Shown here: positions 25,401-33,855 of the stretch, piece by piece
How the letters are laid out: every line of letters begins with the position of its first letter
Position numbering within the stretch: the first letter of the stretch is position 1
Assembly (NCBI GenBank): GCA_943369485.1
Contig: CALRNH020000008.1
Location: 62,001 to 126,000, forward strand
Source of the DNA: ATX-6F1 sp943369485
Lineage (GTDB): Bacteria; Cyanobacteriota; Cyanobacteriia; PCC-6307; Cyanobiaceae
DNA length: 64,000 nt
Reading direction: 5' to 3'
Translations under genes and position numbers: made by a program
Notes under the pieces: generated by a model
What the model was told of the DNA's origin: nothing
Databases searched by the model: none
What the model saw: the letters and a program-made list of their open reading frames with translations, nothing else

Positions 25401-27605
25401 TCAGCCTCCGCAGACCCTCCCGATCACGGTCGCCTGGGGGAAGCCGGCCCCGTGCAGGGCTTGCAGCGCTTCTGGGGCCAGGGAACTGGGCAGCGCCACC
25501 AGCAACGGGCCGCAGGTCTGGGGATCGATCAGCAGGCCCTCCAGAGCGCTACGGCTGTCCCGACCAGGCGCCCAGGAGTCCAGCCATTGGATGGGGCCTT
25601 CCAGCAGGGCCAAGGCGCTGGCGTTGGCGGGCGCGAGGCTGCTGGCGAAGCCACGCTTCAGGAGGGGCAGGGCCCCCTCCAGGGCGGGGACGGCACCGGC
25701 CTCCAGCGCCACGCTCAGCTGCGGATGCACCCGTCGGCTGGCCGCCAGCATCTCGCCCAGGTGGCCCAGCAGCCCAAAGCCAGTCACGTCGGTGCAGGCG
25801 TGCACCTCGAAGCCCGCGAGCTGCTCCACCAGCGCCGCCTGGCTCTGGCCCATCAGCGCCAGCGCCCCATCGATCCATTCCGGCGCAGCCGCACCCGCCT
25901 GGGCCGCGGCGAACAGCACGCCGCTGCCGATCGGCCGGCTCAGCAGCAGCGCATCACCGGGCCGCAGGCCCCCCTTGGCCCAGAAGCGCCCGGGCGGCGT
26001 CTCACCATTCACGCTCAGTGCCAGGCCCAATTCCTCTCCCGCGTCCAGGCGCTGCAGGCTGTGGCCGCCGATCAGGGCGGCTCCCTGGGGCTCCAGCACG
26101 GAGCGCACCCCTGCGAGGGTTTGCAGCAGCAGTTCCTCCTGCAGGGCCTCGCCTGCCCGCGGCAGGGTCACCAGGGCCTGCACTGAACGCACCCGGGCAC
26201 CGCAGGCCCACAGATCCGAGCAGGCATGGAGGGTGGTGAGGCGACCGTTGAGCCAGGGGTCGTCCACCAGGGCCGGGAAGCCATCGATGCTCTGCAGCAG
26301 AAGACCCCCCTCCGCCGTTGGGCCCACCACCAGGGCATCCTCTGGGTCGGCGGTCGCCCCGGGATCGAGGCGGGCCAGGGCGTTGCGCAGGGGGGCGGCG
26401 GCCAGCTTGGCGGCGCAGCCCCGGCAGGCCATGGCGGCCGCCTTGTCGCCGGGGCCACGGGTCATCGTCCCCAGGGCCGCGAAGCCCTCCATGAAGCGGC
26501 GGTCGATGCGATCTTTCCAGCACCACAGCAGGGTCGAGGGCCCCAGGGCGAAGGGACCCCAGAAGGCCAGCGCCTGAGGCTCCCCCGTGAGCGCCCCGCC
26601 ATCACCGAGCAGTTGCAGGGCCCAGCGCTGGGGGCGCCAGCGGCGCAGGGGGGGTGGCGGCGGCTGGGCCGGCAGGTTGACCTGTTGCGCCAGCCGGCGT
26701 TCCAGGTTGATGGCCAGCACCGGAGCGGCCCGCACCGCCCACACCCCCGACGGGGGCCGAGGGGTCGTGGCGATCACGGCACAGTCGCCGCTCGCGAAGA
26801 CATCCAGCTGACCCTTCACCTGCAGGCTGGCCTCCGTGAGCAGGCGCCCCGTGGCCGGATCAGCAGTCAACCCCGAGGCGGCCAGCCAGGCGGGGGCACG
26901 GCTGCCGGTGCAGGCGAGGGCAGGCGTTTCCTCCCCGCCGCCGCGGGCGCTGGCCGGCCCATGGGCCCCGCGCTCGATGGCGATGCCGGCTTGCTTCAGC
27001 AGGCGTTCGCCGCAGCGGTTGGCGGCGTCGGAGCCCAGGTGCAGCTGCTCCCCCCGCAGCCGCAGCCCTGGGGCGAAGCGCGGGGCCAGGGCCAGGGCCA
27101 GCTCCACCGCCGCGGCGCCGCCCCCCAGGATCTGCAAGTCTGCCCCCAGGTCCTCCGTGCCGGTGCTGAGGCCTTGGCACCACTCCAGAAAAGGCTCCAG
27201 CGGTTTCACCGCCCGTGCGCCTTCGGGGACCACCGCCGTCTCCGCCCCCACATCCAGGCTGAGCAGATCCCAACGCAGGGGCGGCCGGCCCGCCAGGACC
27301 AGCTCCCGCTGCTCCAGCACCAGCCCCGTGATCTCGGCTCGCACGAAGCTCACCCCCGCCAGGCGGCAGAGCCGCCGCAGGTCGATGGTGCAGGCCTCGC
27401 GCGGGTAGAGACCTGCCACCAGGCCCGGCACCATGCCGGAATAGAGCGCCGTGCTGGCGCGGCTGACCAGGGTGATGCGGCAGGCGCGGGCCCTGGCCAT
27501 GCGCTGGTGCTGGGATTGCATCGCCCAGCGCTTCAACACCAGGGCATGGCTGTGGCCGCCGCCCGCCAGCAGCAGCTGACGCTGGGGCTCAGAGGCAGGC
27601 TTCAA
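25401..27605 (-). CDS. selD: NADH-dehydrogenase-like flavoprotein fused to selenide, water dikinase (SelD)
   Basis: A 734-residue two-domain protein. Residues 1 to about 360 are a pyridine-nucleotide-disulfide oxidoreductase-like FAD domain starting LLLAGGGHSHALVLKRW. Residues about 385-734 are SelD, with the active-site segment ACRGCAAKLAAAPL (Cys rather than Sec), GPTAEGG, a metal/ATP-site region with DLWACGA and DVTGFGLLGHLGEM. SelD makes selenophosphate for tRNA 2-selenouridine or selenocysteine. The fusion is known in picocyanobacteria, where the flavin domain may reduce the selenium substrate. The start is a TTG overlapping the galE stop. Confidence 0.92.
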   Translation of the reverse strand: MKPASEPQRQLLLAGGGHSHALVLKRWAMQSQHQRMARARACRITLVSRASTALYSGMVPGLVAGLYPREACTIDLRRLCRLAGVSFVRAEITGLVLEQRELVLAGRPPLRWDLLSLDVGAETAVVPEGARAVKPLEPFLEWCQGLSTGTEDLGADLQILGGGAAAVELALALAPRFAPGLRLRGEQLHLGSDAANRCGERLLKQAGIAIERGAHGPASARGGGEETPALACTGSRAPAWLAASGLTADPATGRLLTEASLQVKGQLDVFASGDCAVIATTPRPPSGVWAVRAAPVLAINLERRLAQQVNLPAQPPPPPLRRWRPQRWALQLLGDGGALTGEPQALAFWGPFALGPSTLLWCWKDRIDRRFMEGFAALGTMTRGPGDKAAAMACRGCAAKLAAAPLRNALARLDPGATADPEDALVVGPTAEGGLLLQSIDGFPALVDDPWLNGRLTTLHACSDLWACGARVRSVQALVTLPRAGEALQEELLLQTLAGVRSVLEPQGAALIGGHSLQRLDAGEELGLALSVNGETPPGRFWAKGGLRPGDALLLSRPIGSGVLFAAAQAGAAAPEWIDGALALMGQSQAALVEQLAGFEVHACTDVTGFGLLGHLGEMLAASRRVHPQLSVALEAGAVPALEGALPLLKRGFASSLAPANASALALLEGPIQWLDSWAPGRDSRSALEGLLIDPQTCGPLLVALPSSLAPEALQALHGAGFPQATVIGRVCGG

Positions 27606-28672
27606 GAGGGGCTGTTGGAGCCGGGGCGGTCGTAACCGTCAGGATTGGCGTTCTGCCAGGCCCAGCCGTCACGGCAGATGTCCTCGAGGCTGCGGCGGGT
27701 TCTCCAGCCCAGCCGCTCCGCCGCCAGGGAGGGGTCGGCGACGGTGATCGCGGCATCGCCGGGGCGCCGGCCCACCTGCTCATAGGGAATCGATCGGCCG
27801 CAGGCGGCCTCGAAGGCCCGCACCACCTCAAGCACGGAATGGCCGCGGCCGCTGCCCAGGTTGAGGCTGAGCAGCTGGGGTGGTTCGGCCAGCAGCACCT
27901 CCAGGGCCGCCTTGTGCCCTTCGGCGAGGTCCATCACATGGATGTAATCGCGCACGCCGGTGCCATCGACCGTGGGCCAGTCACGGCCGTAGACCGTGAG
28001 CGTCTCCCGGCGGCCCACCGCCACCTGGCTGACGAAGGGGAACAGGTTGTTGGGCAGCCCCTTGGGGTCTTCGCCGATGCGGCCGCTGGGGTGGGCCCCC
28101 ACAGGATTGAAGTAGCGCAGCCGGGCAATGCGCCAGCGGGCCACCTCCGGCGCCTCGCTGGAGGCCACATCCGCCAGCAGTTGCTCGACGGCGGCCTTGC
28201 TGTGGCCATAGGGATTGATCGGGGCCACAGGCGCCGTCTCGTTGATCGGGATTTGCTCCGGGAAGCCATAGATCGTGCAACTGCTGCTGAACACAAGCGT
28301 GTGGCAGCCGTGCTCGGCCATCGCCGCCACCAGGGAACGGCTGCCGCTGAGGTTCACGTCCCAGTAGCGCAGCGGTTCGGCCACCGATTCCCCCACCGCC
28401 TTGAGGCCAGCGAAGTGCACCACCGCCTCGATCGGCGCGGGGGCGGCCGCAAAGGCCCGCTGCACATCGGCGTTTGAGCGGATGTCGCCTTCGATCCAGC
28501 TCAAGCGCTCCGCCGCCTCTGGCCCCACCAGCTCCGCCACCCGCCTCAGGGCTTCCGGTGAGCTGTTGTCATAGTTGTCGATCACCACCAGGTTGTGGCC
28601 CGCCTCGAGCAGCACCACAGCTGTGTGGCTGCCGATGAAGCCGGCACCGCCGGTGATCAGGAGCTGAGCCAT
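27602..28672 (-). CDS. galE: UDP-glucose 4-epimerase (GalE)
   Basis: A 356-residue extended SDR enzyme interconverting UDP-glucose and UDP-galactose. LITGGAGFIGSHTAVVLL is the NAD motif, VVHFAGLKAVGESV and FSSSCTIYG follow, and the catalytic pair is in NPYGHSKAAVEQL (Tyr and Lys). The C-terminal NLGSGRGHSVLEVV and the GRRPGDA segment are standard. The ATG at 28672 gives the expected start. It overlaps the SelD-fusion gene and is divergent from hisS by 56 bases, so it could supply UDP-galactose for the glycan genes. Confidence 0.95.
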   Translation of the reverse strand: MAQLLITGGAGFIGSHTAVVLLEAGHNLVVIDNYDNSSPEALRRVAELVGPEAAERLSWIEGDIRSNADVQRAFAAAPAPIEAVVHFAGLKAVGESVAEPLRYWDVNLSGSRSLVAAMAEHGCHTLVFSSSCTIYGFPEQIPINETAPVAPINPYGHSKAAVEQLLADVASSEAPEVARWRIARLRYFNPVGAHPSGRIGEDPKGLPNNLFPFVSQVAVGRRETLTVYGRDWPTVDGTGVRDYIHVMDLAEGHKAALEVLLAEPPQLLSLNLGSGRGHSVLEVVRAFEAACGRSIPYEQVGRRPGDAAITVADPSLAAERLGWRTRRSLEDICRDGWAWQNANPDGYDRPGSNSPS

Positions 28673-28728
28673 GGCAAGCAGGTTAGGGCGGTGGCCATCG
28701 CCCAAGATGGCCCCAGTTCTGGCCCAGG

Positions 28729-30018
28729 GTGTTGGAGAAGCTGCAGAGCCTGCGGGGCATGGTGGACCTGCTTCCCGCCGCCACGCCGCTGTGGCAAGGG
28801 GTGGAGGCCAGGGCCCGGGAGCACTTCCGCCGCGCTGGACTCGCTGAGATCCGCACGCCCGTGATGGAGGTCACCGAGCTGTTCGCCCGCGGCATTGGCG
28901 AGGCCACCGATGTGGTGGGTAAGGAGATGTACACCTTCCTCGATCGGGGTGAGCGCCGTTGCACCCTTCGGCCGGAGGGCACCGCCTCGGTGGTGCGCGC
29001 CGCCCTCCAGCACGGCCTGCTCAGCCAGGGGGCCCAGCGGCTTTGGTACGGGGGGCCGATGTTCCGCTACGAGCGGCCCCAGGCGGGGCGCCAGCGTCAG
29101 TTCCATCAGATCGGCGTGGAGTACCTGGGCTTTGATGACCCCCGCAGCGATGCCGAGGTGATCGCCCTGGCCTGGGATCTGCTGGCGGATCTTGGTGTGC
29201 AGGGCCTGGCCCTGGAGCTCAACTCCCTGGGCAGCCCAGACGATCGCGCCCGCTACCGCCAGGAGCTGGTGGCCTTTCTGGAGGCTCGCCAAGGCGGCCT
29301 TGATCCCGATTCCCAGGCCCGCCTGGCCACCAACCCCCTTCGCATTCTTGATTCCAAGAACGCCACCACCCAGGCGCTGCTGGCGGAGGCTCCCACCCTG
29401 GCGGGGGCCCTGGCGCCGGAAAGCCGCGAGCGTTTCGAGCGCGTGAAGGAGTCGCTGGGCGCTCTGGGGATCCCCTTCCAGCTCAACCCGCGTCTGGTGC
29501 GCGGCCTCGATTACTACAGCCACACAGCCTTTGAGATCACCAGTGATCAACTGGGGGCCCAGGCCACCGTCTGCGGCGGCGGCCGTTATGACGGCCTGAT
29601 CGAGCAACTCGGCGGCGCGCCAACGGCGGCGATCGGCTGGGCGTTGGGGATGGAACGGCTGCTGGTGCTGCTGGCCCAGGCCGATTCCGGTGCCAAGCCG
29701 CCCGTGCCGCAACTCCCCGATCTTTATGTGGTCAGCCGTGGGGAGCGGGCCGAGCCCCTGGCCCTGGTGCTGGCCCGGGGGCTTCGCCAGCGGGGGCTGG
29801 CGGTGGAGCTGGATCTGAGTGCCTCGGCCTTCGCCAAACAGTTCAAGCGCGCCGACCGCAGCGGCGCCCGTTGGGCCGCCGTGATCGGCGAGGGGGAGGC
29901 GGAAACGGGCGAGTTGCTGCTCAAGCCCCTGCGGGAGGGATCGGGCGATCCAGCCCAGGAGCTTCGTCTGCCCCTGGCCGATCTGGTCGGGCTGCAGGCG
30001 CGGCTGGTTGGTTCGTGA
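28729..30018 (+). CDS. hisS: Histidyl-tRNA synthetase (HisS)
   Basis: A 429-residue class II synthetase charging tRNA-His. Motif 2 is MFRYERPQAGRQRQFHQIG near residue 113; the histidine-specific GLDYYSHTAFEI lies near residue 258 and motif 3 GWALGMERLLVLL near residue 304. A C-terminal anticodon-binding domain (YVVSRGERAEPLALVLARG) ends the protein. The start is GTG (28729) followed by LEKLQSLRGMVDLLP, the normal N-terminus. The promoter should lie in the 56 bases before it, shared with galE. Confidence 0.96.
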   Translation: MLEKLQSLRGMVDLLPAATPLWQGVEARAREHFRRAGLAEIRTPVMEVTELFARGIGEATDVVGKEMYTFLDRGERRCTLRPEGTASVVRAALQHGLLSQGAQRLWYGGPMFRYERPQAGRQRQFHQIGVEYLGFDDPRSDAEVIALAWDLLADLGVQGLALELNSLGSPDDRARYRQELVAFLEARQGGLDPDSQARLATNPLRILDSKNATTQALLAEAPTLAGALAPESRERFERVKESLGALGIPFQLNPRLVRGLDYYSHTAFEITSDQLGAQATVCGGGRYDGLIEQLGGAPTAAIGWALGMERLLVLLAQADSGAKPPVPQLPDLYVVSRGERAEPLALVLARGLRQRGLAVELDLSASAFAKQFKRADRSGARWAAVIGEGEAETGELLLKPLREGSGDPAQELRLPLADLVGLQARLVGS

Positions 30019-30757
30019 GCAGGAGAGTTTGGTGCTGATCGGGGCCCCTATCCCAGGGGGACGGCCCTGGGGGGCCTGGCTGGGTTGCCTGGGCGGCTGA
30101 CCTTCGCTGGTGCCCTCTCCTGATCGTCTTTCTGTGGGTGGGTCTGGTGCGTTGGCCCCTGCATGCCCTGGCGCGGACGGGCGGCGTCATGGCTGGGGAG
30201 AACTCCGCACGAGCGGGGGCACCCATGCCTGGTTGCTGCTCAGTTCGGTTGCGGTCTTTGCTTGAGGTCTTTGAAGCGCGCTTCCTGGTCTGGGAGGTGG
30301 CCGCCTTGGGGCACGCTTGGCTGGTCTGTCCTGGGTCTGGGGCAGGTACCACCGGCTGAGGACCCGCTTTCGGCCATGGCCCTCCTGAGTGTGACCTTGA
30401 TCGGCGCGGGTTGGGTGGTGGTCGCGCGTCTTCCCTGGAACGGGCTCAACTCACTGGCCCTTCGGCGACGGCGTGCTGGTGGACGGTGCTGGCCGCCTGT
30501 AGAGCCAGAGCCTCTGGCCATCAGCTCTCGCCCGGGGGGAGCAACCGCGACGATTCGGCGCCCGCCAAGGCCTTGGATAGGGGGGATCCGGTGGCCTTCT
30601 CCGCCGTGGCCCTGCTTGTGGACGGGAGCCTGCGGCCCACTCTGGCTCAGAGCTTCTGGCCCGATTGGCGGTGTCCATGGGCCGTGTGGGTTCATCATGT
30701 TGTTCAACCTGAGCCGCCGATCACCTGCCTGGGTTGAACCGATGGGAAGCTGAGTTC
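30019..30757. other. Long gene-free interval
   Basis: About 740 bases after hisS without a credible gene. Several open frames cross it on both strands, but they are rich in Trp, Pro, Arg and Gly with no motifs, as expected for GC-rich noncoding DNA. I saw no tRNA-like T-loop, no insertion-sequence ends and no clear terminator. It may be a decayed gene or a long untranslated region. Confidence 0.45.
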
Positions 30758-31939
30758 ATGCGTGTGCTGATTTACACCTCAAGCTCAGGAACGGCCCATG
30801 ACGCCGCCGCCGAAGCGATCGCCGAGTGGCTCAAGATCTTGGCTCCCAAGGCCGAGGTGACGATCGATTCGGTGGTGGAGAACGCCAGCAGTGTGGGCCG
30901 TGCCGGAACCGATCTCTATAACTGGATCCAGCGGCAAGCGCCATGGTTGCATCAGATTTACTGGCGGCTTCTGGAGTTTGAAGATCATGCCAAGCCTGGC
31001 ACGGTGATCTACGGCCACAACTATCTGGTGCGCACTCTGAAGAGCCAGCGGCCCGATCTATTGATTTCTACTCACCCCCACATCAATCGTGGCCACTTTG
31101 ATTTGGCTAAGCGGGTGGTTGGACCCCAGTTGCGTTGCGTCACGTGCTGCACGGAACTGGATGGGGGCTTCGGCTTCACTCGCAATTGGGTGAGCCCCAA
31201 GGCCGACAGTTTCTGGGCGATCACCGAGGAGGTGGCGCAGGAAGTGCGGAGCCGGGGTTATCCGTCCGAGCGCATTGCCGTGCTCGGTCCTCTGCTGCAC
31301 CCGCCCTTCCATGACGCCCAACAGCCGACGGCCCAACAGCCGTCCAGCGAACCGTCATCGGCTGGTCAAACAGTCACTCACGCTCTAGAGACCGATTCCA
31401 CAGCGCTGCCCCTGCTGGTGCTTGGCAGCGGCTCCAACGGGGCCAACAACCACCAGGCGCTGCTGAATGCTCTGCTCCCGTTCGCCGGCCGGCTGCGGGT
31501 GGTGGCCCTCTGTGGCAAGCGTGCTGGGGTGGTTGAGCAGCTTGAGGACTGGGCCCGTGCTCACCCGGGGCTGACCTTGCGGGCGCTTGGATTTCAGGAT
31601 CCAGCTGAGATGGTGGAGCTCTACCGCGGGGCCTGGGCGATGGTGGCCCGGCCGGGGGCTCGCACGGCCACCGAAGCTCTCGCCCTGGGCTGTCCGCTGA
31701 TCTTCAACCGCCATGGTGTCCTTATGCCGCAGGAACTGTTGGCTCTCCGCTATTTCCAAGCACGCGATCTTGAACGTTCGATTCGTAAGCCCTGCGATCT
31801 GGCAGACCATGTTGGGCGCCTGCTCGATGAGCCACATGCCTATCAAGCCTGGCGGGAGCGCTATCTCCAGGCCCGTCTGAGCGCCAATCCACTGGCCGTA
31901 GTGCGCTTCCTCCTCTCCCACGCTCCGATGCAGGCCTGA
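30758..31939 (+). CDS. MGDG-synthase-like glycosyltransferase (GT28 type)
   Basis: A 393-residue GT-B enzyme. The N-terminus VLIYTSSSGTAHDAAAEAIAEWL and the ISTHPHINRGHFDLA block resemble the lipid-binding half of MGDG synthase/processive diacylglycerol glycosyltransferases. The C-terminal VARPGARTATEALALGCPLIF is the UDP-sugar donor motif. Such enzymes move sugar from a UDP donor to diacylglycerol. Cyanobacteria make MGDG by a different route through glucosyl-diacylglycerol, so this could make another glycolipid. The ATG at 30758 is chosen over an upstream GTG. A Ser/Gln/Thr-rich insertion (near residues 190-220) separates the two halves. Confidence 0.8.
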   Translation: MRVLIYTSSSGTAHDAAAEAIAEWLKILAPKAEVTIDSVVENASSVGRAGTDLYNWIQRQAPWLHQIYWRLLEFEDHAKPGTVIYGHNYLVRTLKSQRPDLLISTHPHINRGHFDLAKRVVGPQLRCVTCCTELDGGFGFTRNWVSPKADSFWAITEEVAQEVRSRGYPSERIAVLGPLLHPPFHDAQQPTAQQPSSEPSSAGQTVTHALETDSTALPLLVLGSGSNGANNHQALLNALLPFAGRLRVVALCGKRAGVVEQLEDWARAHPGLTLRALGFQDPAEMVELYRGAWAMVARPGARTATEALALGCPLIFNRHGVLMPQELLALRYFQARDLERSIRKPCDLADHVGRLLDEPHAYQAWRERYLQARLSANPLAVVRFLLSHAPMQA

Positions 31940-32103
31940 TTCAGGCCGTAGGAGCCCCAGCAAGTTCCAGGGGCCTTCCCCCCGAGCCGATCGTGACCAT
32001 TGGCTGTCGCCTTCCTGGCGGTGTGATCAGCTTCGTAATGACGTGGATCTGCTGCGGAGGGGGGTCTGCCTACAGGACTTGAGATGGCGTGTCATGGAGT
32101 CTT

Positions 32104-32649
32104 TCAGCTGCGTTCCATCAGGTTGCGCAGGATGTCCATCGATTGCTTGAGGTTGGTTTCACTGAGTTCAAAATAGAGCGGACGCAAAACAGAAGGGAGA
32201 TCAGGATCGACCTTGATCTGGTGCTTCACCAGCACTCCTCCGTTCACCGGAGTGAGGGTCCAGATGCCCTCCAAGCTGCGGATGCGATCACCACTGATCA
32301 GTCGATAACTCATCTGACGGGGAGGGGATTCCGTGATCGCCAGCCGGGCCTTGATGCGCAGCCCGAAGGTGTAGGGGGCCTGATAGGTCTGGGCGATTTC
32401 GATCTTGTTGCCCTGGCGGCTGGTCAGCTTGGCCAGCTTGATGTCCGGCATGGTGGTGGCGGTGGCCTCATAGTTGGTGAGGACCTTCCAGGCTTTCTCA
32501 GGCGTGGTGGCCACGACGATCGAGGCGATGTAAGCACCTTGGCTGCCCTTCAGCAACGGCTGGGCCTGGGGGGAGCCGCTCGCACTGGGGGCGATCAGGG
32601 TGATGGCCGCTAAGCTCGTGGCAAGCCAAAAGCTGGATCGTGGAAGCAT
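32104..32649 (-). CDS. Secreted SRPBCC (polyketide cyclase/START-like) protein
   Basis: A 181-residue protein. The first 25 residues form a signal peptide (MLPRSSFWLATSLAAITLIAP) ending near ASGS. The mature part has the SRPBCC pattern: IVVATTPEKAWKVLTNYEA as the first strand and helix, then TYQAPYTFGLRIKARLAI and a long final helix. Such domains bind hydrophobic ligands in a cavity. It starts only 15 bases from the divergent lipase-like gene that opens the FAAL/PKS cluster. A role in carrying a lipid product is possible but speculative. Confidence 0.78.
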   Translation of the reverse strand: MLPRSSFWLATSLAAITLIAPSASGSPQAQPLLKGSQGAYIASIVVATTPEKAWKVLTNYEATATTMPDIKLAKLTSRQGNKIEIAQTYQAPYTFGLRIKARLAITESPPRQMSYRLISGDRIRSLEGIWTLTPVNGGVLVKHQIKVDPDLPSVLRPLYFELSETNLKQSMDILRNLMERS

Positions 32650-32664
32650 GGTTTTGGGAGGGAA

Positions 32665-33855
32665 ATGATGATAGATGGGCTCAGACACTCTGTTGGACGT
32701 AGAGTTTACTATGTCAGTGGCTTTGACCCCCGTGGCGCCGCTTTTTACCATCGATTCTTCGCCAAGCAACTGAGCGACTTCGTCCAGCGCACGGGCCGTA
32801 TCCTTACCTTGGGTTCTCGTAGAAAGGATGAGCAAGGTTTGCTGAGTCGCTGGCAGGTCAGAGAAAAAGGATCCATGGTCGAGGATGTCTGTAATCTTGA
32901 TTACTGCTTCCTGCATTGGGATGACATTGTTCGCCGGAATTGGGAGCGCGATCCTCTCCGGCTGCTTGTAGCTGGAGTGTTGGTATACGGCGATCACTTG
33001 CTCCAGGGCGTGCTTTGGCGGATTTCTCGGATGTCTCTGGTGCCAATGATCAGTGTGATGTCTCCCATGATCGTCTCAGTATGTTCAGTTCTTGTGGCAG
33101 GCATGAGTTTCTGGTTGACGTTTTCCTTGGCAAGTCGTTTCACGTTGCTCGGGCCAACTCCCTTGATATTGGCTTTGGTGATTTCCTTGGGAGTGCTTGT
33201 ATTGGCCTGGAAGCTGGCTGGGCGCATTGGTCTGCTATGGTTTTTTCAATCTATTTCATTTACACATAGGCTCGCTGTTGATAAAGAAGTTGATCTGAGG
33301 CGGCGGCTTCATGATCTTGCCAAGGCAATCATACGCTTGGAGGATCGAGATCCAGCGAAAGAAATTCTACTTGTGGGACACAGTAATGGCTCCTTTGTGA
33401 TGGCCATGTTGGCTGCAGAACTGCGTCGCCAGCCTGGTTTTGCGGAGATTGCCCCACGTTTGAGTATGCTCAGCCTCGGTCAGAGTCTCAGCTTGCTGGC
33501 TATTCAACCAAGGGCCCAGGCCTTTCGTCGGGATCTCGAGGAACTCGCCAATGGTGTGCGGCTTCCGTGGAGGGATATCAGCTCGATCGATGACTTCATG
33601 TCCTTCCGTGGGGTGAATCCATACCTCAGCTGTGGTCTCTCGGCGCCCTATCCCTCCTATCCGGTTGTCGAGCTGATCTCTGTCGCCCAGCGCCAGGGCC
33701 TCACCTCCCTCTGGCAAGTGATTCAACGCCAGTTGGGTCTCCATTTTGAATACCTCGCCACAGCTGACCCCGAGCGCAGCGGCGGCTTCGATTATCTGGA
33801 GCTTGTGCTGAGGCCGGTGGCAAGTCCGATGTTGACGCAACCCCCGTTGTCCTGA
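32665..33855 (+). CDS. Membrane-anchored alpha/beta-hydrolase (lipase-like)
   Basis: A 396-residue protein with the N-terminal strand VYYVSGFDPRGAAFYHRFF and the nucleophile elbow LLVGHSNGSFVMAMLAAEL (Ser240 in GHSNG). Between them, near residues 125-190, lie two or three membrane helices, so the hydrolase domain is split by a membrane hairpin. I cannot assign the Asp and His with certainty. A GGGAGG-like ribosome site precedes the ATG. The TGA stop is directly followed by the ATG of the P450 gene, making it the first gene of the FAAL operon. It might release fatty acid for the FAAL or hydrolyse the product. Confidence 0.65.
   Translation: MMIDGLRHSVGRRVYYVSGFDPRGAAFYHRFFAKQLSDFVQRTGRILTLGSRRKDEQGLLSRWQVREKGSMVEDVCNLDYCFLHWDDIVRRNWERDPLRLLVAGVLVYGDHLLQGVLWRISRMSLVPMISVMSPMIVSVCSVLVAGMSFWLTFSLASRFTLLGPTPLILALVISLGVLVLAWKLAGRIGLLWFFQSISFTHRLAVDKEVDLRRRLHDLAKAIIRLEDRDPAKEILLVGHSNGSFVMAMLAAELRRQPGFAEIAPRLSMLSLGQSLSLLAIQPRAQAFRRDLEELANGVRLPWRDISSIDDFMSFRGVNPYLSCGLSAPYPSYPVVELISVAQRQGLTSLWQVIQRQLGLHFEYLATADPERSGGFDYLELVLRPVASPMLTQPPLS

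Noticed and set aside
25387..25409. A 6-bp GGAGGC/GCCTCC hairpin between convergent genes
   Set aside because: The stem is too short and no T-run follows; it also overlaps the end of the SelD fusion gene.
30163..30753. A 196-codon plus-strand frame in the gap after hisS
   Set aside because: Dominated by Trp, Pro, Arg and Gly, with no motif or ribosome site; competing frames exist on both strands.
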